Source: Hyperoodon ampullatus (lineage: Eukaryota > Chordata > Mammalia > Artiodactyla > Ziphiidae). From it: a stretch of DNA of 64,000 bases. The stretch lies in assembly GCA_949752795.1 (NCBI GenBank), contig OX457064.1, positions 107,609,454 to 107,673,453 of the forward strand, in the 5' to 3' direction. Positions 12,110-23,431 of this stretch are shown here, piece by piece. The notes under the pieces are model-generated. The model worked only from the letters and a program-made list of their open reading frames with translations. It had not been told where the DNA came from and ran no database searches. Positions within the stretch are counted from its first letter, which is position 1. Every line of letters begins with the position of its first letter. A program made the translations under genes and the position numbers.

Positions 12110-14435
12110 AAATGTAAGCTTTATTGATATTTCACATATAGATCGACTTTAAAAAAAAACAAATTTGGCTACTTATTAGCACATTAATTCTTAATTTGGG
12201 GACAACACTTTAGCTTACATTTTGAAATTGTCAGCAAGGAACGCCCGTCTGCTCCAAGCTTGATGGGGCTTCATGCAGTGTAGATTTTACAGACGCACGT
12301 CATGGCGCGCACACCCCTTTTATCCATTGGGGTGTCCAACCCTGGAGGTTTGACCACTGGCCAGACCAGGAGTGGCAGAACACTGTCCCCAGCCCCAGGA
12401 GGAGCCACGCCTGTTGCCTGAGGGGCTTTGAGAGCGCAGGGGCTGGGGGGATGCCGCCGGGTCCACGAGGGACCTCAGGCCCACGAGGTCCTGCCCGGCC
12501 TGGTACTGGGGCCTCGGCGCCTTGCAGGTTGGTTTTGGCCAGGACTCGCGTGGTGTCCCTGGCTTTGGGGCCACCAACCGGTCCTGCTGAGGCAGCGGGC
12601 TCAGGCAGGGCTGACAGAGAGAAAATAAAGTGCTCACGAAAGACCCAGCTTCCCACAGAAGCTGTGCAAAGTGGATGTAATTTCCCTGAGACACAGTCTC
12701 AGAGGCTCTGCTCTGCAGGCTGCTCAGGGACAGGGACGTCCCGGGGCTGGTCCTTCCTCTGGGCATCCCTGAGCTCCCCTACCCCTCCTGCTGTCCTGGC
12801 AGCTGGTCCATCTGGAACCTTCGGGGGACCACACTGTCCTCCTTCTTTTTGTTAAGGGCCTTCTTAGGAGAAAGTGCTTTTTGTTTGTTGAGGCTTCCTC
12901 CCCTGGACACGCCCGCGTTTTAGAACAAAAGGACAGTGCTTAACCCAGGTGACCAGACCTGGGACAAGCCTGAGGCTTCACCCTCCTGCAGGCTCACGGG
13001 GCACCAGGGTGGCGCCAGCAGACCTTTGTGCCCAGCAAGTCCTTCTGTGTCACCAAGGCTGGCGCTGTTCAAGCACCGTGAAAAGACGGCCGGTCGGAAG
13101 CAAAGGCAGCCAGTGTCCCCGTTCACAAAATGGGCAGAAACCCGAGACCCACGCGGGACCTGGCCACTGACAGAACGAACCGGGGGGATTAAGCAGGAAA
13201 TTGAAGTGAACTGTAGGTTTCTGTGAGGCAGTCACCTGGAGAGGCCATTTGGGAGGCAGGCCCGCTGGGCGGTCAAGGCTGGTCCCCCGCGCCGCCCCCC
13301 AGGCTCGCTCAGACTCGGAGAGGAGACCATGATGTCCCGGGTCACAGGGCGGCCCTGGACGAAGTTGGGGGAAGCAGGCCTTGCTGCCGGCTTGTGCCGA
13401 CCCCGGGGAGCGGCCCGGAGCAGGGCGGGAATCCTGAGAAGCCCTTCTGCCCTGCCTGCGGCCCGCCTCTTCTCCCCACCTGCAGGCCTCTCTCTGGGAA
13501 CCTGGGGCCTCGGGGCCGGGCCCCTACCAGCCCCACTCTCTGGGAAAGAATGGTCTCTCGGCCCTGAATGGTGCCTCTGTCTCGCCAGACGGCAGACTCA
13601 GCTCATTGGCACAAATGCGTAACCAGCCGCAGCCTCGGGCCTAGCAAGGCAGCCCCACTGGAGGGTTTCCTCCAGGGGCGCCCAGGGGATGCTTCTCCCC
13701 CAGAGAAAGTGTGTGTGGGTCGCCGCCTGGGCCGGGGTGGGGAGGGCTCGGGGGCTGGAGCCCTCCTCCCTGTGGGTGGCGGCAGAGCCGGGTGGAGCCC
13801 AAGAGAGGGACGGAAGTCAGGACGTTGGGCAGGGGCCAGAGAGGCACGGGCGTGTCGCCTGGCAGAACTAGCCTTTGAGTCCAGGGCCACCTGTCCCCAG
13901 CGATCGCCCCATCTGCGGGCTCCATGTCTGCCACCCTCCCCGTCAGTCCTGTCGAGCAAGGCCTCAAAGGCTCCCAGTGAAAATGGCAATGTGTTCCCAG
14001 AACAAAGGTGAGTGCCCAGGGCCCAGCCGGTTACCTGGGGTGCCTGTGGCCAGGAGGGTGTCGCCTGGGTGCCCCAGGGAAAGTTCGGGAGAAAGGCCAG
14101 GCCTCCTGGCCTCCGAGCCTCCCAGTGAGGGAGGGGCCCCTGCGGCACGTCTGCCCTGGGATGTGGATGCTGAGGGGAGCAGTGGGTGTAACTGCAAAGC
14201 CCTCAGAGCAGCTGAGCGACAGATAAGAGTCACTTGTTGTTTCATCATCCCTTTCAGTGCACCTCACCCCTGTTTGGGGCCCAGGAATGGGAATTCTGAG
14301 TTGAATTCTGCAGTGTCTGGGCGGGGGCCCCCTGCACCAGGTGGGCGTACAGGGGGTAAAGGAGACGGGGAGCCAGTAGGGCCCCACCTGGGGTCGCGAG
14401 AGCCACGTGGGAAAGAGTCTAAACAATAATTCCCA
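12110..14435. other. Intergenic DNA, moderately GC-rich, no gene recognised
   Basis: Overlapping open frames up to 184 codons (for example 13875-14429 on + and 13603-14148 on -) occur on both strands of the same DNA and lack domain content. No repeat was recognised. Confidence 0.5.
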
Positions 14436-14439
14436 AATT

Positions 14440-14812
14440 ATTCAGCCTCAGCAAGGGAGGAAGTCCTGACACCTGCTGCAATGCACATGAACGATGAGGA
14501 CGAGATGCTCACGGAGAGAAGCCAGACGCACAAGGAAAAATACTGTTTGGTTCCACTTATATGCGGTCCTAGAGTCGTCAGAAAGTAGATGGCGGGGGCA
14601 CCAGGGGCTGGGGGAGGAGGACGGGGAGTCGTGTTTAATGGGGACAGAGTTTCAATTTGGGAAGATGAGAAAATTCTGGAAATTCTGGAGATGATGACGG
14701 TTGCACAACAACGTGAATATGCTTAATGCTCCTGAGCTGTGCACTTAAAACTGGCTACAGTGGTAAATTTTGTAATAAGTATTTTACTGCAATTAGAGAA
14801 AGAAGAAAAGAA
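14440..14812 (+). mobile_element. Old L1 (L1M) 3' end fragment
   Basis: The order TTCCACTTATATGCGGT, ACCAGGGGCTGGGGGAGG, GGTTGCACAACAACGTGAAT, GAGCTGTGCACTTAAAA, GGTAAATTTTGTAAT matches the 3' UTR of old mammalian L1 elements. It is diverged. Confidence 0.8.
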
Positions 14813-15127
14813 AAAATCCAGAAGTAAAGATAAAAAACATATCTGCAGGCAAGGGCAGATGAGAACAAACATGGGAGTCGGAAGTAGGGGGGCAGGAAAT
14901 GGCACTTTGGAGAGCCTGCCATGAGCAGGTCTGGGCCCCGTGCCAGCCTGCCTTCCAGGAGGGGCAGTGGTCCTCCCGTGGCAGGTGCTGGCTGGGCTGC
15001 CTGAGGTCAGTGGCCCTGATAGATAAGGGAAAGGACAGCGATTGCTTTTGGGGTGGAGGACTCATTCGCGCTGTTTGAGTATTTACTTTGGACTTATGTT
15101 AATGTCACAATTTAAAGCATTAGTTTT

Positions 15128-15339
15128 CTTTTGTTTTTTTTTTTTTTGCGGTACGCGGGCCTCTCACTGTTGCGGCCTCTCCCGTTGCGGAGCACAGGCT
15201 CCGGACGCTCAGCCTCAGTGGCCATGGCTCACGGGCCCAGCCGCTCTGCAGCATGTGGGATCTTCCCAGACCGGGGCACGAACCCGTGTCCCCTGCATCG
15301 GCAGGCGGACTCTCAACAACTGCGCCACCAGGGAAGCCC
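15128..15339 (-). mobile_element. Short-type CHR SINE with perfect target duplication
   Basis: Poly-T, GGTACGCGGGCCTCTCACTG, and the CCAGGGAAGCCC end are all present. The 15-base TSD TAAAGCATTAGTTTT is exact (15113-15127 and 15340-15354). Confidence 0.93.
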
Positions 15340-15403
15340 TAAAGCATTAGTTTTAAAGGGACTTAAAGCAAAGACATAACTAACATTAAAGGTTAAGATG
15401 CTG

Positions 15404-15964
15404 GGACTTCCCTGACGGTCCATTGGTTAAAACTTCGCCTTCCAATGCAGGGGGGTGGGCAGGTTTGATCACTGGTCAGGGAGCTAAGATACCACATACC
15501 ATGCAGCCAAACAAAAGCAAAAATATAAAACAGAAGCAATATTGTAACAAATTCAATAAAGACTTTAAAAATGGTCCAGGGACTTCTCTGGTGGCGCAGT
15601 GGTTAAGAATCCGCCTGCTAATGCAGGGGACACGGGTTCAATCCCTGGTCCAGGAAGATCCCACATGCTGAGGAACAACTAAGCCCGTGTGCCACAACTA
15701 CTGAGCCTGTGTGCCACAACTACTGAAGCCCAAGTGCTCTAGGGCCCGTGAGCCACAACTACTGAGACCGTCTGCTGCAACTACTGAAGCCCGCATGCCT
15801 AGAGCCCGTGCTCTACAACAAGAGAAGCCACTGCAAGGAGAAGCCTGCGCACTGCAACAAAGAGTAGCCCCCACTCGCTGCAACTAGAGAAAGCCCACGT
15901 GCAGCAATGAAGACCCAACACAGCCAAAAAAAAGAAAAAAGGTCCACATCAAAAAAAAAAACCA
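15404..15964 (+). mobile_element. CHR-1-type SINE, tail split by a second SINE
   Basis: The CHR-1 head and body lead into the characteristic tail (AGAAGCAATATTGTAACAAA, then AATAAAGACTTTAAAAATGG). The tail breaks at about 15578 and resumes as GGTCCACATC plus poly-A at 15941-15961. Outer TSD GGTTAAGATGC against GGTCAAGATGC supports one original insertion. Confidence 0.82.
15579..15936 (+). mobile_element. CHR-2-type SINE, long form, nested in the CHR-1 tail
   Basis: Head, body with repeated CCACAACTACTGAAGCC-type blocks, and the AAGACCCAACACAGCC end are complete. The flanks repeat AAAA(T)GGTCCA at 15567-15578 and 15935-15946. Confidence 0.85.
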
Positions 15965-16066
15965 GGGTCAAGATGCCCCATTGCCGCAGGTCAAACATCT
16001 TCTTTGTCCCCAAACCTTCAATGAAGGGTGACGTGATTCACTGTGAGCAAACATGCGTGTGGAGTG

Positions 16067-16145
16067 AGTGTGTGTGTGTGTGTGTGTGTGTATAGGAATG
16101 AGAGTGTGTACATGTGTGTGCAAGTGTGCATGTGTGTACCTGTGG
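16067..16145. repeat. (TG)n microsatellite with imperfect extension
   Basis: A pure TG run at about 16067-16091 is followed by interrupted GTGTGCATGTGTG-type words. Confidence 0.85.
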
Positions 16146-17384
16146 TCCTGCAGCACCACTGGCCCAGGCCTGGCCTGGAGGAAACTCGTCCACGGGGCGT
16201 GGGGGCGTCTCACGCCTGTGAGAGGGGCTCGCTTCCCCTCGCCAGTGGTTGGGCCCAGAGCTCCGACCTTCCACGTCCGCGCTGCAGAGGGAGGGGCCTC
16301 GGCCAGGCCCACAGCGGGGCCAGCAGGAAGGGCTGCAAGGCCTCGGGTCAAGGCAGCGGAGCACCTCCTGCAGCCCTGGCACAGGTGAGTGCTGAGTAAG
16401 GCTGGCTGTGACCTGCGGGCTCAGCCCTGGGTGGGGGACGGCAGGGCGGGGCTGCCAGGCGGCTAATTCCAGGTCAAGCCCTAGAAAGCTCTGGGCCTGC
16501 GTTGGACTGTGGCCCAGGTCCCCGTGGGTAAGGGGGCAGCCTGTCCACGGGGTGTGGCTGGGCCTGCCATCAGCAGGTGAAACCCAAGGTGCGCAGTGTC
16601 CTGGAGGCTCACAGAGGCCCACGGGGTCTTTTCAGGACCCTGCCCTGCACCTGCTTCAAGCTGTGCGCCCCCCCCAGGAGCCCTGATGCGGGCACAGTGG
16701 GCCCTGACCTCCACCTGAGTGCAGGAACCTTCTGGAAATGTTCTGATCCATGGTGGAGCTGGGGCCCAGGCGAGCGCACTGTTACCTGGGCTCTGAGGGC
16801 AGGTAAGCCCTTCCCACAAGAGGGACATTCGTCCCCACTGCCCCGGGGGCACCGTATTTCCATGGTCACAGAAATAACTCGAGTCCGTTTCGTGAGGGGT
16901 GTTTTGTCCTGCTCCAGGGGCCCTTCTGTGAGGACTCGCCTCTCCAGATCTGAAGACATTTAGGCACAAAAGGCAAAAATGTCCAAGTTGCAAAGACGAG
17001 TCATTGATCGCAACGTGACCCTCCCGCTCGGTCATCAGCCTAAGAATTGCCCCCCTGGTTTGTAGCCCAGTCGCTGCGTGGTGACAGCCTCCCGCCATCT
17101 CCCGGGCACACATTCAAGTGCTTGTTCATCATTTATCCATGCGATGGCCTCCTCTTGGGCACCTGCTGTGTGCTGCCCTGTACCGGCTGCGCCACACAGG
17201 TCACACAAAGCCCCTGACCTCACGCAAGGACAGCGCAGTGGGAAAGGCAGACCCTGCGCTCATGGTTCCACCAACGGGCTTTTAATTAGAGCTCTGGAAG
17301 GTGCCACGAAGGAAACCGATGGGTCTCAGCTTGTAAGGATGGACCTAGCTGTACTGGACCGAACTTGAGTCTGCTCGCCTGACA
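16146..17384. other. GC-rich intergenic DNA, nothing recognised
   Basis: Overlapping frames up to 210 codons lie on both strands (16481-17113, -) with no domain. A weak L2/MIR-like stretch may sit near 17115-17200. Confidence 0.45.
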
Positions 17385-18640
17385 CACAGCAAAGCCAGTC
17401 TCCTGACACCGGGTTGTGGTGAAGGGAAGTGCAGCGTCTATTGTAGGTGCCAAGCACAGAGAACAGGCAGCTCGTGCTCAAAAGACCCAAACTCCCCAGT
17501 GGCTTTCCGGGAAGGGGTTTTAGAGGCAACACTTTTGGGGAGGGCTGTAGCTCGTGCACCTTCTTCTGATTGGTTGGTGGTGAGGTAACAGGGTGGTGTT
17601 TCAGGAATCTCAGTCATCAGCCTCTGGGGGCTAGTGCTTGTGGTCAGCTTGTGGTCACCACCATCCTTCACCTGTTTCTGCAGAACAACTCAAAGATATG
17701 CCTCAGATTGTTATGTCTATTCCTTGAGGAGGAGCTAGGACTCTGTTTTGTCACTGAATTATTATCATTACTTTCCTGCTTGACTGCTTTACCTTTGAAT
17801 CTGAATTCCCTCACTTCCGTAATTAGTAACTGCTTGAACCTGCTCTTTGGAACTCAGGGAAGGCCTAGGAGACTGAAGCCTTTTTCTACAAGCAAGAAAC
17901 GGGGGATCATGGAGGGGCTTTTGTACCCGGGAGGGCCTCACAGGATCCTGCTCAGTTTCAATCCCCCTTTTCTTTTCTTTTTTTTTTAATTTATTTATTT
18001 TTATTTTTTGGCTGTGTTGGGTCTTTGTTGCTGCACGTGGGCTTTTCTCTAGTTGCAGCGAGCAGGGGCTACTCTTCGTTGCGGTGCTCGGGCTTCTCAT
18101 TGGGTGGCTTCTCTTGTTGCAGAGCGCAGGCTCTAGGCACACGGGCTTCAGTAGTTGTGGCGTGTGGACTTCAGTAGTTGTGGCTCATGGGCTCTAGAGT
18201 GCAGGCTCAGTAGTTGTGGCGCATGGGCTTAGTTGCTCCGCGGCATGTGGGATCTTCCCGGACCAGGGCTCGAACTCGTGTCCCCTGTATTGGCAGGTGG
18301 ATTCTTAACCAATGATTCTTCCACCAATCTGGAATTTTCTTTAGCACCAATGAGGTCATCTGTCCCGGGGGCCTCTCCATCCCCCGAGGAAGAAGTGTGA
18401 TAGAGCCTCGACCTTTCTCCAAAAGATGATGCCTGGCCTGAAACTAACCTGCTTTTCTTTCACTCATAACTCCTTGCCCCACCCTCCTGCCTAAGAAAAC
18501 CTTTCGTTTTGTATGCGCCCCCCTCGGAGACCCTACTGTTTACTGGCTGGGGTGCTGCCCCTCTGTGAATGCTTCACAAAGCCAGTTAGAAATCTTCAAA
18601 TTTACTGGGCTGAATTTGGTTTTGTTAACAATATTTACCT
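17385..18640. mobile_element. Probable old LTR/ERV-derived repeat, interrupted by a SINE
   Basis: Non-coding stretches such as GGTTGTGGTGAAGGGAAGTG, TGATTGGTTGGTGGTGAGGT and TTGAGGAGGAGCTAGGACTC, and after the SINE CTAAGAAAACCTTTCGTTTT and TCTTCAAATTTACTGGGCTG, resemble a known mammalian endogenous-retrovirus LTR or flanking region. I cannot name the family. No coding remains were identified. Confidence 0.45.
17968..18312 (-). mobile_element. CHR-2-type SINE, long form, head eroded
   Basis: The reversed tail (poly-T, GCTGTGTTGGGTCTTTGTTG) through GATCTTCCCGGACCAGGGCT is clear. After TTCTTAACCA the head sequence changes to GATTCTTCCACC, so the tRNA head is lost or replaced. Confidence 0.85.
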
Positions 18641-18977
18641 TTGAAATTGAACACAAGGGGCTTGGCTCGTCCATATTCTGAGTATGGGAAGCACGTTTGA
18701 CATCAAAACCTGACCGGGACCCCTCAAGTAGCAGCAATTATAATTTGGTTATTTACTGTAGGAGAGAAATTCAGGAGCATTTACGATGAGTCTTATTTCA
18801 CTAATCAGAGCCGCACACATGTTTCGTCTCGTACAATTCTAGGAGCCGTACTTTTCATCTACATCCGAGTTTGCTGTGTGCACGATGCCCCAGGGCTGCG
18901 GTCCCCCAGGAGGAGCCCCTGACCTGGGAGGTGCAGCTTCAGGAAGGAAAACCGGCCATCTTTACCAGGTATTGGTT

Positions 18978-19270
18978 GTTGGGGGTTGAATTGTGTCCCC
19001 CCAGAAAGAGATGTTGAGGCCCCCGGACTTGTGAATGGGGCCTTATTTGGAAATAAGGTCTTTGCAGAAGTGATCAAGATGAGGTCATACTGGATTAGGA
19101 TGGGCCTAATCCAATGGCAGGTGGCCTTATAAGGAGGGGGAAATTTAGACTCAGAGACACTGGGAGAAGACCACATGCGAGGCAGAGATTGCAGTGATGC
19201 GTCTACGAGCCAAGGCTCGCTGGCCACAGCCAGAACCTAGAGGGCAGGCAAGGGCTACATACTCCCTCTT
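18978..19270 (+). mobile_element. MaLR/MLT1-type LTR fragment, 5' half
   Basis: GGTTGAATTGTGTCCCCCCA, TTATTTGGAAATAAGGTCTT, GATCAAGATGAGGTCATACT and GATTGCAGTGATGCGTCTAC follow the order of the old MaLR LTR consensus. The 3' half is absent here. It is non-coding. Confidence 0.7.
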
Positions 19271-19292
19271 TTAGGTTCCTGGACCCAATTAC

Positions 19293-19298
<6 letters not shown>

Positions 19299-19332
<34 letters not shown>
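19299..19332. repeat. (TG)n microsatellite
   Basis: A pure TG run of 17 units lies at the junction of two old LTR fragments. Confidence 0.95.
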
Positions 19333-19335
<3 letters not shown>

Positions 19336-19645
19336 GCTTCCCCACACACCAACAAGCAATTCTCAGACTCCAGCAGGATGTCTGAGAACCCGACTCAACG
19401 TGGAGGTAGAGTCAGACCCCACTGACGAAGGGCTCAGCCCCACACGACCACCCTCCACGTCAGACGCCCAGTTGCAAGTTCAAGTTGTCACCTGTGCTTC
19501 TGACCAAATGGCTATATATACATACATATATATATATACATACATATATAATAATTTTTATTGCAGTATAGTTGATTTACAATGTTGTGTTAGTTTCAGG
19601 TATACAGCAAAGTGAATCAGTTATGCATATACATATACCCACTCT

Positions 19646-19856
19646 TTTTTTTTTTTTTTTTTTTTGTGGTACGCGGACCTCTCACTGCTGTGGCCTCTCC
19701 CGTTGCGGAGCACAGGCTCCGACGCGCAGGCTCAGCGGACACGGCTCACGGGCCCAGCCGCTCCACGGCACGTGGGATATTCCCAGACCAGGGCACGAAC
19801 CTGTGTCCCCCACATTGGCAGGCGGACTCTCAACCACTGCACCACCAGGGAAGCCG
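19646..19856 (-). mobile_element. Short-type CHR SINE nested in L1
   Basis: Poly-T and the full reversed body are present. L1 sequence is duplicated around it: TACCCACTCTTTT before and TACCCGCTCTTTT after (19857-19869). Confidence 0.9.
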
Positions 19857-19945
19857 TACCCGCTCTTTTTCAGAGTCTTTTCCCACATAGGTCATTACAG
19901 AGTATTGAGTAGAGTTCCCTGTGCTATACAGTAGGTCCTTATTCG

Positions 19946-19951
<6 letters not shown>

Positions 19952-19984
<33 letters not shown>

Positions 19985-20181
19985 TTTTTCCAGTACGCGG
20001 GCCTCTCACTGTTGTGGCCTCTCCCGTTGCGGAGCACAGGCTCCGGATGCGCAGGCCCAGCGGCCACGGCCCACGGGCCCAGCCGCCCCGTGGCACGTGG
20101 GATCCTCCCGGACCGGGCCACGAACCCCCGTCCCCTGCATCACCAGGCGGACCCCCAACCACTGAGCCACCAGGGAAGCCC
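19952..20181 (-). mobile_element. Short-type CHR SINE nested in the same L1
   Basis: A (TTTA)n tail on the reverse strand precedes the reversed body. The flanks repeat GTTATTTATTT (from about 19945 and at 20183). Its body differs from other copies by several C/G changes (GGCCCACGGGCCCAGCCGCC). Confidence 0.88.
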
Positions 20182-21209
20182 AGTTATTTATTTTATATAT
20201 AGTAGTGTGTATAGGTCAATCCCAATCTCCCAATTTATCCCTTCCCCCTCCTTACCCCTTGGTAGCCATAAGTTTGCTTTTTACGTCTGTGACTCTATTT
20301 CTGTTTTGTAAATACGTTCACTTGTACCTTATTCCACATATAAGTGATATCATATGATATTTGTCTTTCTCTGTCTGACTTACTTCACTTAGTATGATAA
20401 TCTCTAGGTCCATTGATGTTGCTGCAAATGGCATTATCTCATTCTTTTTTATGGCTGAGTAATACTCCATTGTATATATGTGCCACATCTTTTCTATCCA
20501 TTCATCTGTTGATGGACGTTTAGGTGGTTTCCATGTCTTGGCTATCGTAAGTAAGTGCTGCAGTGAACATTGGGGTACGTGTATCTTTTTGAATTATGGT
20601 TTTCTCTGGATATATGCCCAGGAGTGCAATTGCTGGATCATTTTAAACTCTATTTTTATTTTTTTAAGGAACCTCCATACTGTTCTCCGTAGTGGTTGTC
20701 CAACTGGCTATAAATCAGACGTCCCCACGATGCCCTCCTTGGGTTCAGTTCATTTGCTGGAGAGGCTCACAGGACTGAGGAAGACTTGTTCACTTACCAG
20801 ATTTCCAACTTATTATAAAGGGTACAGTCAGATGCAGACCCCCCCAGGCCAGGCGTGGGCACAGGGCTCGGAGCTTCCCTGCCACCCAGATGCACTGTCC
20901 CCAGCCTCCACCTGCTCGCCAGCCTGGACACCGGAGCCCAGTCCTTTGGGGGTTTTTATGGAGGCTTCATCGCACAGGCGTGACTGGCTCGATCCTTGGC
21001 CATTGGTGATGGATTCGCATTCCGGCCCTTCCCCCTGTCCGTGCGGGGCGTGGGGTGTGTGGGATGGAAATTCCCACCCTCCAATCACAGAACTGGTTCT
21101 CCGGGCAGTCAGCCCCCACCCTTGGGTGGGATTCAAAAGTTACGCTTCCCTGAAGCATTTTCCGGAAATTCTGAGGGTTTGGGGAGCTGTGGACGTATAG
21201 GGATGGCCT

Positions 21210-22011
21210 GTCTACTCAGCCCGTGTCCCTGCACAGTCACCCGAGGGCTGCGGGATCCACGGTTCGTTTCTTTTTACTGCTGGGCCGTGTCCACGGTTAG
21301 TGTAATGGTCACCAGCTGAAAGGAGCTGGGCTGATCCCTGTTTGCTGCATGTATTTCTGATGAGTCAAGGTGCTGTGAGCATTTGTGTACAGGTTTCCCT
21401 GTGAACAGTTAGCCCTTCTCTCAAACAAATGCCAGGACGCTTTGCTTTTGTAATTCACTGAACGCATCAATACTTGGTGAGCATTTATTTGTTAGAGAGA
21501 TAGGAACTGACTCAATGATATCGGCTCTTACAAGTATTTGGTGCCATGTCAGCTGCTCCTGCGGCGTCGGACCTGCCGTTTTGCCACCTGGTTTGGCCGT
21601 TGTGTGGATGGACCCCGTGACCCTGACAGAGGCAGGTGCTGGCCGGTGACGCGTCAAGAGCTGCTTAGGACAGGACACGCACAGCACTGAGTGGGAAGGA
21701 GGAAAACCACGCAGGACCTCCCTGGTAGAGTCCTCAGCAGCACAACTAGAATTTCACTCATTCATTCTTTCGACAAGTGTCACTTCGAGCTCCCTAAGTG
21801 CAGGCCCCCGAGCTCCACCTGCAGAGAAAGAGAGCTTGGCTGCATCCAGAGGATGAGCTACATCCAAGCTCCCTGGCTCCCCAGACAAGGACCAACCGAT
21901 ATAGGGGGACCCTGACACGTCAGGCTGCGTCCCTGTCACTCGAGTTACCTCCACTGGGTGCTTCTCTGATTGCATTTGCTCAGTGTCATCCTTGTGGATC
22001 CTTCAGAAACT
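21210..22011. other. Intergenic DNA, nothing recognised
   Basis: Mixed composition with short open frames only. An L2-like word (TTCACTCATTCATTC) is at about 21752. Confidence 0.45.
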
Positions 22012-22025
22012 AAAACTCCACCATT

Positions 22026-22356
22026 GGGACTTCCCTGGAGGCACAGTGGTTGAGAATCTGCCTGCCAATGCAGGGGACACAGGTTCAAGCCCTGGCCTGG
22101 GAGGATCCCACATGCCGTGGAGCAACTGAGCCCGTGCACCACAACTATTGAGGCCGCATGCTGCAACTGCTGAAGCCCGCGTGCCTAGAACCCATGCTGT
22201 GCAACAAGAGAAGCCACCGCAATGAGAAGCCTGTGCACCGCAATGAAGAGTAGCCCCTGCTTGCAGCAATTAGAGAGAAAGCCTGTGCAGCAACAAAGAA
22301 CCAACACAGTCAAAACTAACTAACTAAATAACTAAATTTGAAAAAATACAATAAAA
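22026..22356 (+). mobile_element. CHR-2-type SINE, long form (first of a pair at one target)
   Basis: A complete head (ACTTCCCTGGAGGCACAGTGG), blocks of CAACTGCTGAAGCCCGC type and a TAAATAACTAAATTTG tail are present. The flanks are TAAAACTCCACCAT (22012-22025) and TAAAACTCCACAAT (22357-22370). Confidence 0.88.
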
Positions 22357-22374
22357 TAAAACTCCACAATCCAG

Positions 22375-22488
22375 GGGACTTCCCTGGCTGTCCAGTGGTT
22401 AGGGCTCCACACTTCCACTGCATGGGGCATGGGTTCGATCCCTGGGCGGGGAACTAAGATCCCAAGTCCCCCGCCGCCCCCCCCCCAA
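22375..22488 (+). mobile_element. CHR-1-type SINE (second of a pair at one target)
   Basis: The head GACTTCCCTGGCTGTCCAGTGG and GGTTCGATCCCTGGGCGGGG are clear; it ends in a C-rich then short A-rich run. The third copy of the target word (AACCTCCACGATCC, 22493-22506) follows. Confidence 0.82.
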
Positions 22489-22809
22489 AATAACCTCCAC
22501 GATCCTGCTTCTGGTCATGGGGACAGTGGCTACAGCCCTGGGACCAAATGCAGTCACACAGTTTTTGTATGGCCCTGGAACCAGGAACAGTTTTTATATT
22601 TTTTATAAAGGGTTGCAAAAAACAAGCAAGGAAGAATAGACAACAGAGACCACGTGTGGGCCCAGAATGTCTAAGATACTATGTGGCCCTTCATTGAATG
22701 TTCTCGGTCAAGCCCTGCCTCCTGCTCGTAGGGGACAGCTATAGAGTCACTCGGACGTGGAGATAAGCGTGTTTTCTTAGAGTTGAACTTGTAGATTAAC
22801 AAAGGATGG

Positions 22810-23129
22810 GACTTCCCTAGTGGTGCAGTGGTTAAGAATCCGCCTGCCAATGCAGGGGACACAGGTTCGAGCCCTGGTCCGGGAAGATCCCACATGCCAC
22901 GGAGCGGCTGGGCCCGCGCACCACAACTACTGAGCCTGCACTCTAGAGCCCATGAGACACAACTACTGAAGCCTGCATGCCTAAAGCCTGTGCTCCACAA
23001 CAAGAGAAGCCACCGCAATGAGAAGCCCGTGCACCGCAAGGTTGGATGGCCCCTGCTTACTGCAACTAGAGAAAGCCTGCACGCAGCAACGAAGACCCAA
23101 CACAGCCAAAAATAAATAAAATTAAAAAA
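22810..23129 (+). mobile_element. CHR-2-type SINE, long form
   Basis: It is complete from GACTTCCCTAGTGGTGCAGT to an AATAAATAAAATTAAAAA tail. The TSD AACAAAGGATGG is at 22799-22810 and 23130-23141. Confidence 0.9.
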
Positions 23130-23141
23130 AACAAAGGATGG

Positions 23142-23430
23142 ATACAGTGAAAGGGGTGGTCTGTCATTACCTGATGTGGGAAACACCCACATCCAATAAA
23201 GTTAGACTATAACAGAGAGATGTGTGTCTGAAGAAAAATATTTAACAGGTTTGGGCGTTGTATTAGGGGGTTAGCAAAACCATATGGCAAACAATGAGAA
23301 ATCAAACCACTAAGTGATTCAGATCACTGTTAATTTAAAAACAACAGAGCTATATATGCTGGAGTAGAATACAAGTCTATGTGAACTCAGTGGACAACGT
23401 AAGATCTTAAAGCATTCATGCTTTTTGCTG
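23142..23430. other. AT-rich intergenic DNA, nothing recognised
   Basis: No gene and no confidently named repeat. Confidence 0.4.
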
Positions 23431-23431
23431 A

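Larger units (their letters stand above)
19517..20699 (-). mobile_element. 5'-truncated L1 with two nested SINEs
   Basis: Reversed L1 3' UTR (TTGATTTACAATGTTGTGTT, CCTGTGCTATACAGTAGGTC) runs into the end of ORF2 (GGCTGAGTAATACTCCATTG, GAACCTCCATACTGTTCTCC). The flanking duplication is CCAAATGGCTATA (19504-19516) against CCAACTGGCTATA (20700-20712). Removing the SINEs leaves about 740 bases of L1. Confidence 0.88.
19336..21205. mobile_element. Old LTR, copy 1, split by an L1 insertion
   Basis: Left part 19336-19516 and right part about 20700-21205 together match the repeat at 24585-25277: CACCTGTGCTTCTGACCAAA is followed, across the L1, by AGTTCATTTGCTGGAGAGG, AGCCCAGTCCTTTGGGGG, ATGGAGGCTTCATCGCACAG and GGCCATTGGTGATG. 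It looks like an ERV solo LTR; I cannot name the family. It is non-coding. Confidence 0.7.

Noticed and set aside
16038..16399. Open frames coding for Cys-Val or His-Thr repeats
   Set aside because: They are translations of the (TG)n microsatellite; the same applies at 19299-19332.
20478..21200. 240-codon frame on the + strand
   Set aside because: It crosses the joint between antisense L1 and an old non-coding LTR.
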